A DNA stretch of 46,013 nt, taken from the NCBI GenBank assembly GCA_023394415.1, contig JAEXAR010000012.1, positions 1-46,013 on the forward strand, given 5' to 3'. Below the pieces are notes generated by a model. That model was given only the letters and a program-made list of their open reading frames with translations. It did no database searches and was not told where the DNA came from. Positions 1 through 8,118 of this stretch are shown one piece after another (the first letter of the stretch is position 1; every line of letters begins with the position of its first letter). The stretch is from Bacteroidota bacterium (GTDB lineage: Bacteria > Bacteroidota > Bacteroidia > Flavobacteriales > Weeksellaceae). The translations under genes and the position numbers were made by a program.

Positions 1-96
1 TACATTCACTATTACAACAATGATAGAATAAGACTCAATCTCAAAGGAAAGAGTCCGGTACAGTACCGAACTCTTTCCTTTGAAAATATTGTTTAA
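1..96 (+). CDS. IS3-family transposase OrfB, C-terminal 31 residues (partial)
   Basis: Frame 1 is open from base 1 to a TAA at 94-96. It encodes the typical C-terminal tail of the DDE integrase-core (rve) transposase of IS150-type elements, with the signature YYNNDRIRLNLKGKSPVQYR. This tail follows the catalytic core, which lies upstream of the window. The 3' part of the coding sequence contains a long inverted repeat (42-82). Whether the full element is intact cannot be judged here. Confidence 0.8.
   Translation, partial: YIHYYNNDRIRLNLKGKSPVQYRTLSFENIV
42..82. repeat. 13-bp inverted repeat inside the transposase 3' end
   Basis: CAAAGGAAAGAGT (42-54) is the exact complement of ACTCTTTCCTTTG (70-82). 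The inner CGGTA (56-60) and TACCG (64-68) extend the pairing around a CAG loop, leaving one C·A mismatch. The structure could act as a terminator or block read-through transcription at the end of the element, but there is no clean T tract directly after it. Confidence 0.7.
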
Positions 97-171
97 TTTT
101 GTCTAAACTTTTGGGTGCAGTCCAAAACTTCGGGATTTTTTATTATCTGTAATCTTTTAATTCTTTATCTA

Positions 172-1191
172 TTATTTTTCTCTTCCTTCCAAATATTTCT
201 GCCATTCCCAAGTCGTTCTTAAGGCTTCTTCCAGAGGGGTATCTGCTTTCCAGCCCAATTCTTTTTCTGCTTTATCAGCATTGGCGTATGCAATGGTAAT
301 ATCTCCAGGTCTTCTGTCGCAAATTTGATATGGAACTGCTACATTATTGGCTTTCTCAAAAGCGTGAACCACTTCTAAAACTGATGACCCTTTTCCTGTA
401 CCGAGATTGTAGATATCAATGGTGGTTTCGGATTCTTCATAAATCAATTTTTGCAGAGCTTTTACATGGGCTTTTGCTAAATCCACAACATAAATATAAT
501 CCCGAATTGCAGTACCATCCGGAGTTGGATAATCATTGCCCCAAACTGATAGTTTTTCACGAATTCCAGCCGCAGTCTGCATTACATATGGCACTAAATT
601 ATTAGGAATACCAATCGGAAGTTCACCCAGTTTCGCAGAAGGATGCGCACCAATTGGATTAAAATACCTCAAAAGAGAAACTTTTTTCTGGTGTGCATTG
701 GCAAAATCGATAAGAATCTCCTCTCCCATTTGTTTGGTTTTCCCGTAAGTAGATTCAGGTGTTTTTAGCGGTGTATTTTCGTCTATTGGCATTTCGTCAG
801 CCTGTCCGTAAACGGTACACGATGAACTGAAAATAAAATTGGAAATATTTCTATTTTTAAATTCCTGTAGGATATTGATAAGTGAAAACAAGTTGTTTTC
901 GTAATAATCCAAAGGTTTTTGCTGGCTTTCTCCTACCGCTTTAAATGCGGCAAAATTGATGCAACCATCAATTTGATGTGCATCAAAAACTTGAGAAAGC
1001 AATTCTTTTCTTTTTAAATCAAAAGGATAAAAAATGGTTTTTTTTTCTGTAATTTCTTCAATATTTTTAAGAATAAATTTCTCTGTATTCGATAAATCAT
1101 CTACAATGACAACATCAAAATTGTTATTGAGAAGTTCTACTACAGTATGCGAACCAATATAGCCAAGTCCGCCGGTTACAAGTATAGTCAT
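172..1191 (-). CDS. galE: UDP-glucose 4-epimerase
   Basis: Interconverts UDP-glucose and UDP-galactose in the cytoplasm, for the Leloir pathway and for cell-surface glycan precursors. It is a short-chain dehydrogenase-type epimerase: NAD-binding glycine motif GGLGYIG at residues 7-13, catalytic Ser124 within SSSC, and Tyr149-x3-Lys153 in YGKTK. At 339 residues it has the usual GalE length and appears complete. The C-terminal half carries the family's GDRRPGDI-type segment (here CDRRPGDI), which supports GalE over a generic epimerase. The ATG at 1189-1191 starts directly on the Rossmann strand. It lies 73 bases downstream of a sugar aminotransferase on the same strand and is probably co-transcribed with it; the gap is filled by a heptameric repeat. 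Confidence 0.93.
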   Translation of the reverse strand: MTILVTGGLGYIGSHTVVELLNNNFDVVIVDDLSNTEKFILKNIEEITEKKTIFYPFDLKRKELLSQVFDAHQIDGCINFAAFKAVGESQQKPLDYYENNLFSLINILQEFKNRNISNFIFSSSCTVYGQADEMPIDENTPLKTPESTYGKTKQMGEEILIDFANAHQKKVSLLRYFNPIGAHPSAKLGELPIGIPNNLVPYVMQTAAGIREKLSVWGNDYPTPDGTAIRDYIYVVDLAKAHVKALQKLIYEESETTIDIYNLGTGKGSSVLEVVHAFEKANNVAVPYQICDRRPGDITIAYANADKAEKELGWKADTPLEEALRTTWEWQKYLEGREK

Positions 1192-1196
1192 TTTTT

Positions 1197-1231
1197 AGTT
1201 TCAAGTATAAAGCTTCAGGTTTCAAGTTACT
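1197..1231. repeat. Heptameric tandem array (AGTTTCA-type), 5 units
   Basis: Five consecutive 7-base units, AGTTTCA, AGTATAA, AGCTTCA, GGTTTCA and AGTTACT, start 5 bases upstream of the galE start codon and fill much of the gap to the aminotransferase gene. The unit resembles that of the array upstream of ychF (32406-32433). Confidence 0.75.
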
Positions 1232-1264
1232 TCCTGAACTTGTGGATTATTTATAGCTCCAGTC

Positions 1265-2389
1265 TTATTTCATAAACTCCAGCACAGCATCCGTAATATA
1301 CTTCAGCTGCTGTTCATCCAATTCTGTATGCATTGGCAAAGAAATAACCTGATCTAAAAGTTTGTCGGTATTCACAAAATCAGCATCATGGCTTTCCTGA
1401 TAATAGGCTTTCTGCTTACGAAGTGCAACAGGATAATAAATCATTGCAGGAATGTCTTTTTCTGCCAAAAACTGTTGCAGTTCATTACGTTTACCATTTA
1501 GTATTCTCAAAGTGTATTGGTGAAATACGTGAGTCGAGTTTTCAGCACGTTTGGGAGTTAAAATTTGTGAATGGTTTGCAAAAGCCTCATCATAATAATC
1601 AGCTGCTTTTCTTCTGGCCTCGTTATAAGAATCTAAAAGTGGTAGTTTTTTCCTCAACACTGTCGCCTGAATACTGTCTAAACGCGAATTTACGCCAACC
1701 TCATCGTGGTAATATCTTTCATACATCCCATGATTTACAATACCGCGAAGTTTGTGTGCTAACTCATCATCATTGGTAAAAATAGCTCCACCATCTCCAT
1801 AGCAACCTAAATTTTTTGAAGGGAAAAACGAAGTGGTTCCCATAGTTCCCATGGTTCCAGATTTTTTTGTGGTTCCGTCTGAAAAAATAAAATCAGCTCC
1901 AATGGCTTGTGCATTGTCTTCAATAACAAAAAGATTGTGTTGTTTCGCCACTTCTAAAACAGCTTCCATATTGGCACACTGTCCGAAAAGATGCACCGGA
2001 ATAATCGCTTTGGTTTTATCAGTAATCGCAGCCTTCATCTTATCAATATCCATGGTAAACGTATCATAATCTACATCTACCAAAACTGCTTTCAATTTTA
2101 ATAAATGAATCACTTCTACTGTGGCAGCAAATGTAAAATCGGCGGTAATAACCTCATCACCTTCTTTTAAATCGAGTGCCATGAGTGCAATCTGCAAAGC
2201 ATCAGTTCCGTTTGCGCAAGGAATTACGTTTTTCACATCCAGATATTCTTCAAGTTCTTTCTGAAACAGTTTTACTTCCGGACCATTGATGAAAGCAGCC
2301 GAATCCATAACATTCAAAACAGCATTATCAACCTCCGATTTTATTTTATAGTACTGACTTTGCAAGTCTACCATCTGAATTTTTCGCAT
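1265..2389 (-). CDS. DegT/DnrJ/EryC1/StrS-family sugar aminotransferase
   Basis: A PLP-dependent fold-type I enzyme of the family that transfers an amino group to keto-sugar nucleotides for surface polysaccharide or glycan synthesis. The family hallmarks are visible: N-terminal INGPEVKLFQKELEEYL, CANGTDALQIAL around residues 58-69 (cofactor phosphate binding), EDNAQ with Asp158 for the pyridine nitrogen, and SFFPSKNLGCYGDGGA with Lys192 as the Schiff-base lysine. At 374 residues it is full length. A short internal duplication, GTMGTMGTT (residues 178-186), comes from a 9-base tandem repeat just before the active-site lysine loop. The exact substrate cannot be read from sequence. It probably forms a two-gene unit with galE downstream. 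Confidence 0.88.
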   Translation of the reverse strand: MRKIQMVDLQSQYYKIKSEVDNAVLNVMDSAAFINGPEVKLFQKELEEYLDVKNVIPCANGTDALQIALMALDLKEGDEVITADFTFAATVEVIHLLKLKAVLVDVDYDTFTMDIDKMKAAITDKTKAIIPVHLFGQCANMEAVLEVAKQHNLFVIEDNAQAIGADFIFSDGTTKKSGTMGTMGTTSFFPSKNLGCYGDGGAIFTNDDELAHKLRGIVNHGMYERYYHDEVGVNSRLDSIQATVLRKKLPLLDSYNEARRKAADYYDEAFANHSQILTPKRAENSTHVFHQYTLRILNGKRNELQQFLAEKDIPAMIYYPVALRKQKAYYQESHDADFVNTDKLLDQVISLPMHTELDEQQLKYITDAVLEFMK

Positions 2390-2500
2390 AAAAAAACTTT
2401 TCGTAAAAGTACAGAATTTTGATGTCTTAATGAAATTTAGAAGGTTTTAATTGTGATAATTAGTTCTGTTAAAGTTCATGTAATCAGCAGAAAAATATTT

Positions 2501-2508
2501 TATCTTTG
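2501..2508 (+). promoter_or_regulatory. Promoter -7 element of the subtilase gene
   Basis: TATCTTTG is an exact match to the Bacteroidetes -7 consensus TAnnTTTG, 17 bases before the ATG at 2526. No clear TTTG is seen near -33. Confidence 0.5.
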
Positions 2509-2525
2509 ATTAAATTTTAAATGAC

Positions 2526-4133
2526 ATGAAAAGACTTATACCTGTTTTCTTCATCATATTTTCCACCCTGTTATCGGCGCAGAAAGAACTTGTTTTTGTT
2601 TTTTTTAAAGACAAACCAAACAAAGCAGCATTCTATTCTAATCCATCAGCAGAACTTTCACAAAAAGCACTCGACAGAAGGAAAAATCTTAATATTGCTC
2701 TGAATGATCAGGATGCACCTGTTGAAGATACCTATATTCAAAATCTTAAAAATTTAGGTTTCGAGGTTAAAGATAGTTCCAAATGGTTAAATGGTGTTGC
2801 TATATATGCTGATGCAGCTCAAATTGAACTTTTAAAACTTCAGACGTACATTTCAAAAGTTGAAAGCTTTGTGAAAAGTAAAACTACCGCAACAACAAAT
2901 TCAAAAATTAAAAAGTTTGAAGAATTTGAAACTTCCAGATTATCAACTGTTTACAATTATGGCGTGGCAGATGCACAAATTTCACAAATTAATCTAAAGC
3001 CTTTGCACGAGGAAAACTTTACCGGAAAAGGCATTACAGTAGGCGTTATTGATACCGGTTACCCTACAGTAGACCAAGGAAATACCTTTGCTAAAATCAG
3101 AAATTCCGGACAAATTAAGGGTGGTTACAATTTTATTCATAAAAACAATGATATTTATAATGCCACTTTTAACGCTCACGGAACAATAATTCTTGGAACA
3201 ATGGCAGGTTACATTGAAAATTCATTTGCAGGTGCTTCTCCAGATGCTGATTTTTATCTTTATGTCACTGAAGACACTTCCGCTGAATATCCCATGGAAG
3301 AAATTTATTGGATTGAAGCTGCAGAAGAAGCCGATAGAAAAGGCGTGGATCTTATTACATCGTCTTTAGGATACTATATTTTTGATGATCCCAGATACAA
3401 TTACACCTACGCTGATATGAACGGTAGCCGCACCTTTATTGCACGGGGTGCACAAATCGCAACAGAAAAAGGGATTTTTGTTTTGGTTGCGAATGGCAAT
3501 GAAGCAAATGAAACTTGGAAATATCTAATTTCCCCGGCTGATAATGCCAATGTCTTCAGTATTGGTGCTGTAGATATGCAGGGAAATCCATCTACGTTTT
3601 CTTCCTACGGTCCCAATGCATTAGGAGTTATAAAGCCTGATGTAAGTGCTAGAGGTACCGCTACAGCAACCGTAATTGGAAACCAAATCACTTATGCAAA
3701 CGGCACCTCGCTTTCTACACCATTGGTTGCAGGAGGTGTTGCAAGTCTTTTACAAGCTCTGCCCAAAAATATGAATCGTGAGGATATAAGTAAACTGATT
3801 CTCGAAACCGCTTCATTGTATCCCCAAACCAATCCGCAAATAGGTTATGGCATTGCCAATTTCGGTAGAGCATTGCAGAAGGCCGTTTTTTATTATAACC
3901 AACTTCCTGAAGGTAAAAATTTAAGAATTTTTCCCAATCCTGTAACCAATACTTTCTACATACAGACTTCAGAAATTATTAAATCGGTTGAGCTTTATGA
4001 TGCTTCAGGCAGAAATTTAAAAAAACTGAATTCCGAGTCTATTCAAAATTTGGAAGGCATTTCAAAAGGTATTTATATCCTAAAAATTGATACCGATAAA
4101 GGTTCTTATTCTGAAAAAATTATAAAAAAATAA
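2526..4133 (+). CDS. Secreted subtilisin-like serine protease (S8) with T9SS sorting domain
   Basis: A 535-residue exported protease. Residues 1-18 form a signal peptide ending in LLSAQ. Residues 20-115 look like an inhibitor-type propeptide. The S8 domain follows with the catalytic triad Asp176 (GVIDTGY), His218 (NAHGT) and Ser395 (GTSLSTP), and an oxyanion-type Asn in VANGN around residues 323-325. The last 75 residues (from RIFPNPVTN to SEKIIKK) are a type A C-terminal sorting domain for the type IX secretion system, so the mature enzyme is predicted to be at the cell surface or released. It is transcribed alone, divergent from the aminotransferase and convergent with ppc. The alternative ATG at 2521 reads straight into a stop, so 2526 is the start. 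Confidence 0.9.
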   Translation: MKRLIPVFFIIFSTLLSAQKELVFVFFKDKPNKAAFYSNPSAELSQKALDRRKNLNIALNDQDAPVEDTYIQNLKNLGFEVKDSSKWLNGVAIYADAAQIELLKLQTYISKVESFVKSKTTATTNSKIKKFEEFETSRLSTVYNYGVADAQISQINLKPLHEENFTGKGITVGVIDTGYPTVDQGNTFAKIRNSGQIKGGYNFIHKNNDIYNATFNAHGTIILGTMAGYIENSFAGASPDADFYLYVTEDTSAEYPMEEIYWIEAAEEADRKGVDLITSSLGYYIFDDPRYNYTYADMNGSRTFIARGAQIATEKGIFVLVANGNEANETWKYLISPADNANVFSIGAVDMQGNPSTFSSYGPNALGVIKPDVSARGTATATVIGNQITYANGTSLSTPLVAGGVASLLQALPKNMNREDISKLILETASLYPQTNPQIGYGIANFGRALQKAVFYYNQLPEGKNLRIFPNPVTNTFYIQTSEIIKSVELYDASGRNLKKLNSESIQNLEGISKGIYILKIDTDKGSYSEKIIKK

Positions 4134-4166
4134 AATCATAAGTTTAACAAGCGACAATATAAAGAA

Positions 4167-4206
4167 TTGAAGAATCTCCATCAAAATGTAATGCGAAATT
4201 CTTCAA
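4167..4206. terminator. Probable bidirectional terminator between subtilase and ppc
   Basis: TTGAAGAAT (4167-4175) pairs perfectly with ATTCTTCAA (4198-4206) around a 22-base loop, between two convergent genes. The sequence resembles the GAAGAATCTC core of the REP-like repeats elsewhere in the window, so it may be a repeat remnant serving as terminator. Confidence 0.45.
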
Positions 4207-4227
4207 CTTTATGAGGTGTAGAGAAAC

Positions 4228-6771
4228 TTACGCAGAATTTCTGCTGGCATTGATATTCCCAAACAGTGAGCGTGTTACCAATTTTTCATAAGCTTCAATA
4301 TCACCCTCCCCTTTTTGAATTTTCATTAAAGCATATTGCTGTATACTCAATAATGGCAACACTATTTTTTCTCTAATTCTTACTGATTTTCTAGAAAGTG
4401 GTTCTTCCTGTTGTAACATTTCAAATCCCGTAAGTTCTAGCATCATTTTGATGGATAATTGATATTCATCATTCAGTATATTCCAAAATGCACCGAATTT
4501 TTCATTATTCTTCATATACGACGTTAATGGAAAATACGATTTATTCATACTCATCATTGAATTAAGAACCAAGGTTTTAAAGAAATCTGAGCCTTTGTAA
4601 AGCACTTTTACCTCCTCAAACCTACCCTGTTCTTTAAGCTCGTTCAAAGCAAAACCAAATCCGAAAAATCCGGGAACATTCTGCTTCAGCTGTGCCCAAG
4701 AACCTACAAAAGGAATGGCTCTTAAATCTTCAAACTTCAATTCGTTTCCGCTACCACGTTTTGTTGGGCGGCTTCCAATATTGGTTCTTCCATAATATTG
4801 TAAAGTGCTCATTTCCTGAAGGTAAGGCACAAACATCGGATTGTTTTTCAGATCTGAATATTTCTTGAAACTGATTTCTGCTAGTTCTTCCAAAAGTTTA
4901 CGCTCATTTTCCTCCAAATCCTTTTTGGAATTTTTAAAAACATCATTTTCAATTCCGGCTGTTAAAAGCTGTTCAAAATTGTATTTTGCCTGATCTTTAT
5001 TTCCAAAAACGCTGGTAATGGTTTGTCCTTGTATTGTGATTTCAATTTTATGGTTGGCAATGGTTTTACCTTGTGATGCATAGAAATCGTGGGTTTTACC
5101 ACCACCTCTCGCAGGAGGACCTCCTCTACCATCGAAAAATATAACTTTAATACCGTATTCTTCAGAAATTTTAGTGAGGCGTTCTTTAGTTTCGTAGATT
5201 TCCCAATTGGCTTTAAGATAGCCTCCATCTTTGGTTCCATCAGAAAATCCGAGCATTATCGTCTGATAGTTTCCGCGTTTTTCTATATGTTTTTTATAAA
5301 ATGTAAGGTCGTAAAGTTGTTTCATCACACTCTGAGCATTGTCGAGACCTTCAATTGTTTCAAAAAGTGGGACAATATCAATATGGATGTCCTCTTCTTT
5401 ATAGCCACAGATTTTAAAGAAACCGTAGACGTAAAGTACATCTTTAATCTCATCAGAATTTGAAATAATATAACGGTGCAAACCTCTTTCGCCATTCTTT
5501 TTTTGAATTTCTTTTACATCAATCACACTTTGCAGTGTTTCTTTAGTAATACCTTCAAACTCGTCTGGGTTGATAATTAAGTTGGTTTCAAGAATCCAGT
5601 TTAATTTTTCATAAGAACTTAAATCCTCAACCTTTAAGCCTGATTTTTTTGAAATAATATCATCAATCACATTTTGATGGATTCTGCTGTCCTGTCTAAT
5701 ATCAAGCGTTGCAAAATGAGTCCCGAATATTTTCACACGGTCTCTATAATCATCTAAAAGCTCTTTGAATAAACCATTGTGCTGATCGGTTAAGATTTTT
5801 TCAGCTTCATTTAATTTCGCAAGAATTTCCTCTGCCGTGATAAGATTTTCAGAATGAAAAATACTGTCATACAATTGATGACTCAAATCTTCCAGAATTT
5901 CCGAAACACCACGAAAACTCAATCGCCTTCTCAAATTTTTAAGATGCCCGTAATAACATTTTAGTATGTTAGAACGCAATTCTTCTGCTACCTTTTTGGT
6001 TATATCAGCAGTTACAAAAGGATTTCCATCGCGGTCTCCTCCAGGCCAAAACCCAAGTTGCACAATATTGGGATTAGGTGAAAAATCTTTGGTACCGAAA
6101 GCATTTTTCAGTTTTTTGTAAAGCTCACCAATCGTTTCATAATACACATAACGCAAGTAATAAATGATGCTCATGGCTTCATCCAAAGGCGTTGGCTTTT
6201 CCTTATTTACAAAAGGTGTTTTACCAAGCTGCTGTAACAGCATATCAATATTGGTGATTGAATCGTCCATTATTGCCCCTCGTAAATCGTGCAAAATGCG
6301 CTGGACAGAATTAGGATAAAATTGTGTAGGGTGCGCTGTGAAAACGACACGTACCGCAAAATCATTCATTTTTTTACGAATCTCCTGAAGTTTGTGTTCC
6401 TGCACACTGCGTTCGTGAAGTTGCATCACAGTTCCTGCATCACTTTCCGAATGCAGTTGCGAAAATGCTGCATCTTCAATACTATCGAAAAGTACAACCT
6501 GTCTTTCAATATACTGAATGATTTTAAACAACAACTCGAGTTTCTGTTCCTCCGTTTGCAGTTCGGTATGTTTACTGAAAAATTCTTCTACAATCTGTAG
6601 CGGATCTTTTCCGGCTTCATAACCTTCCTTGCTTTTTTCGTACAAAAACGGAAGTAACATCCCGATGTTTGTCATTTTATCGTAAGGCAGGCTCATAAAT
6701 AAGGAGTTATAAATCTGAAATTTATTCTCCACGACCTGTCTGAATCTTTCGGTTAATTGGTTGTTTAGCAT
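4228..6771 (-). CDS. ppc: Phosphoenolpyruvate carboxylase
   Basis: Anaplerotic enzyme that carboxylates PEP with bicarbonate to oxaloacetate, feeding the TCA cycle. The 847-residue protein carries the family landmarks: FTAHPTQ with catalytic His147, GGDRDGNP from residue 244, the flexible glycine-rich loop FDGRGGPPARGGG near residue 550, and a C-terminal SRNSA that replaces the RNTG end of the E. coli enzyme. It is slightly shorter than the E. coli protein (883) and looks complete. It is monocistronic, convergent with the subtilase and divergent from the aldehyde reductase gene. A TAnnTTTG element lies 5 bases before the ATG. Confidence 0.95.
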   Translation of the reverse strand: MLNNQLTERFRQVVENKFQIYNSLFMSLPYDKMTNIGMLLPFLYEKSKEGYEAGKDPLQIVEEFFSKHTELQTEEQKLELLFKIIQYIERQVVLFDSIEDAAFSQLHSESDAGTVMQLHERSVQEHKLQEIRKKMNDFAVRVVFTAHPTQFYPNSVQRILHDLRGAIMDDSITNIDMLLQQLGKTPFVNKEKPTPLDEAMSIIYYLRYVYYETIGELYKKLKNAFGTKDFSPNPNIVQLGFWPGGDRDGNPFVTADITKKVAEELRSNILKCYYGHLKNLRRRLSFRGVSEILEDLSHQLYDSIFHSENLITAEEILAKLNEAEKILTDQHNGLFKELLDDYRDRVKIFGTHFATLDIRQDSRIHQNVIDDIISKKSGLKVEDLSSYEKLNWILETNLIINPDEFEGITKETLQSVIDVKEIQKKNGERGLHRYIISNSDEIKDVLYVYGFFKICGYKEEDIHIDIVPLFETIEGLDNAQSVMKQLYDLTFYKKHIEKRGNYQTIMLGFSDGTKDGGYLKANWEIYETKERLTKISEEYGIKVIFFDGRGGPPARGGGKTHDFYASQGKTIANHKIEITIQGQTITSVFGNKDQAKYNFEQLLTAGIENDVFKNSKKDLEENERKLLEELAEISFKKYSDLKNNPMFVPYLQEMSTLQYYGRTNIGSRPTKRGSGNELKFEDLRAIPFVGSWAQLKQNVPGFFGFGFALNELKEQGRFEEVKVLYKGSDFFKTLVLNSMMSMNKSYFPLTSYMKNNEKFGAFWNILNDEYQLSIKMMLELTGFEMLQQEEPLSRKSVRIREKIVLPLLSIQQYALMKIQKGEGDIEAYEKLVTRSLFGNINASRNSA

Positions 6772-6775
6772 AGAA

Positions 6776-6783
6776 CAAATTTA
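6776..6783 (-). promoter_or_regulatory. Promoter -7 element of ppc (possible leaderless transcript)
   Basis: On the minus strand this reads TAAATTTG, an exact TAnnTTTG. Its last G is separated from the ppc ATG (6771) by only 4 bases, so transcription would start at or next to the start codon. Confidence 0.45.
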
Positions 6784-6861
6784 TGTGATTTTAATTTTTT
6801 ATCTGAATTAATTTTAGGAAATATTTATAATTCTAAAACCAATAAACGCTTTTATATTCCG

Positions 6862-6869
6862 TAAATTTG
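6862..6869 (+). promoter_or_regulatory. Promoter -7 element of the aldehyde reductase gene
   Basis: TAAATTTG matches TAnnTTTG exactly and lies 16 bases upstream of the ATG at 6886. No convincing -33 TTTG is visible. Confidence 0.45.
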
Positions 6870-6885
6870 AGTAAAAATTACAGAT

Positions 6886-8049
6886 ATGCTCAATTTTGAA
6901 TTGAAAAACCCAACCAAAATCCTTTTCGGTAAAGGAGAAATTGCAAAACTTTCAAAAGAAATTCCGCAGGATGCCAATATCCTGATGCTTTACGGTGGTG
7001 GAAGCATTATGAAAAACGGTGTTTACGACCAAGTAAAAGAAGCGCTTAAAAATCATAAACTTGAAGAATTCGGTGGTATCCCTGCAAATCCGGAATATGA
7101 AGTGCTAATGGATGCCTTGAATGTAATTAAGGAAAAAAACATCAATTATTTGCTTGCTGTTGGTGGTGGTTCTGTGATTGACGGAACAAAATTTTTATCT
7201 GCGGCAGCCAATTATGATGGTGAACCTTGGGACATTCTTAAAAAGCCTGTGAGAACTTTTGAAGGCCAAGGTTTGCCCTTCGCAACGGTATTAACACTTC
7301 CTGCAACCGGTTCAGAAATGAATTCTGGTTATGTAATATCAAGAAGAGGAACCGGTGAAAAACTTTCAAGTGGAGGACCAGGATTGTTTCCTGCAGTTTC
7401 TGTTTTGGATCCTGAAGTAATTCGTTCCATTCCAAAAAATCAAATAGCCAATGGAATTGCAGATGCCTATACCCACGTTTTAGAGCAGTATATGACTTAT
7501 AAAACGTCTGCAACCTTACAGGATCGATTTTCTGAAAGTATATTGCAAACTTTACAGGAAATTGCACCAAAAATGATGGGCGAAGAATTTGAATATGATG
7601 CTGCAGCCAATTTTATGTGGTGTTGCACCATGGCACTTAATGGACTGATTTCTAAAGGTGTACCGACAGATTGGGCTGTTCATGGTATGGGACACGAGCT
7701 TACCGCACAATACGGTATAGACCATGCGAGAACATTGGCAATCATCGCACCTTCACATTATCGCTATAATTTCGATTCAAAAAAGGAAAAATTGGCGCAA
7801 TATGCTGAACGTGTGTGGAATATTACAGATGGAACGCTTGAAGAAAAAGCAGAAAAAGGCATTCAAAAAATGGAAGCGTTCTTCCATAATTTGGGAATTA
7901 AAACCAAACTTTCTGAATATACTGACCATTACAAAGACACCGCCCAAAAAGTAGAAAAAGCTTTCATTGATAGAAATTGGCTTGGACAGGGCGAATACAG
8001 AAAGCTAACTCCACAAGACGCTTATAAGATTGTGGAAATGAGTTACTAA
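6886..8049 (+). CDS. yqhD: YqhD-type NADPH-dependent aldehyde reductase (iron-containing alcohol dehydrogenase family)
   Basis: Group III iron-containing dehydrogenase that reduces short-chain aldehydes with NADPH. The length of 387 residues equals that of E. coli YqhD. The metal ligands fall at Asp193, His197 (DAYTHVLEQ), His266 (HGMGHE) and His280 (GIDHAR), one residue offset from the YqhD positions I remember. Nucleotide-binding motifs GGGSIMKNGV (residues 37-46) and GGGSVIDGTKF (93-103) are intact. A likely role is detoxification of lipid-peroxidation aldehydes, known for YqhD and inferred here. It is transcribed alone, with its own promoter element and a strong terminator. Confidence 0.9.
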   Translation: MLNFELKNPTKILFGKGEIAKLSKEIPQDANILMLYGGGSIMKNGVYDQVKEALKNHKLEEFGGIPANPEYEVLMDALNVIKEKNINYLLAVGGGSVIDGTKFLSAAANYDGEPWDILKKPVRTFEGQGLPFATVLTLPATGSEMNSGYVISRRGTGEKLSSGGPGLFPAVSVLDPEVIRSIPKNQIANGIADAYTHVLEQYMTYKTSATLQDRFSESILQTLQEIAPKMMGEEFEYDAAANFMWCCTMALNGLISKGVPTDWAVHGMGHELTAQYGIDHARTLAIIAPSHYRYNFDSKKEKLAQYAERVWNITDGTLEEKAEKGIQKMEAFFHNLGIKTKLSEYTDHYKDTAQKVEKAFIDRNWLGQGEYRKLTPQDAYKIVEMSY

Positions 8050-8062
8050 ACTTATTATTTTT

Positions 8063-8097
8063 AAAATCCGTTTCGCAAACTGAAGCGGATTTTTTTA
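8063..8097 (+). terminator. Rho-independent terminator after yqhD
   Basis: AAATCCGTTTC (8064-8074) pairs with GAAGCGGATTT (8082-8092) including one T-G wobble, and a run of T follows directly. Confidence 0.8.
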
Positions 8098-8105
8098 TAT
8101 TTTTG
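8098..8105 (+). promoter_or_regulatory. Promoter -7 element of the class V aminotransferase gene
   Basis: TATTTTTG matches TAnnTTTG and lies 13 bases before the ATG at 8119. It begins at the end of the preceding terminator's T tract. Confidence 0.4.
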
Positions 8106-8118
8106 ATAAAACTAAAAA

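Larger units (their letters stand above)
1..124 (+). mobile_element. 3' end of an IS3-family (IS150-like) insertion sequence
   Basis: The window opens inside the element: the end of its transposase is followed by a right terminus at about 100-124. Read on the other strand, that terminus begins TGGACTGCACCC and ends TTTAGACA, which matches the TG...CA ends of IS3/IS150 elements as I remember them. The outer boundary at 124 is inferred from the CA dinucleotide. The left end lies outside the window, so the target duplication cannot be checked. Confidence 0.75.

Noticed and set aside
5089..5463. A 124-codon ORF on the plus strand inside ppc
   Set aside because: Shadow frame of a well-supported gene, without promoter or conserved motif.
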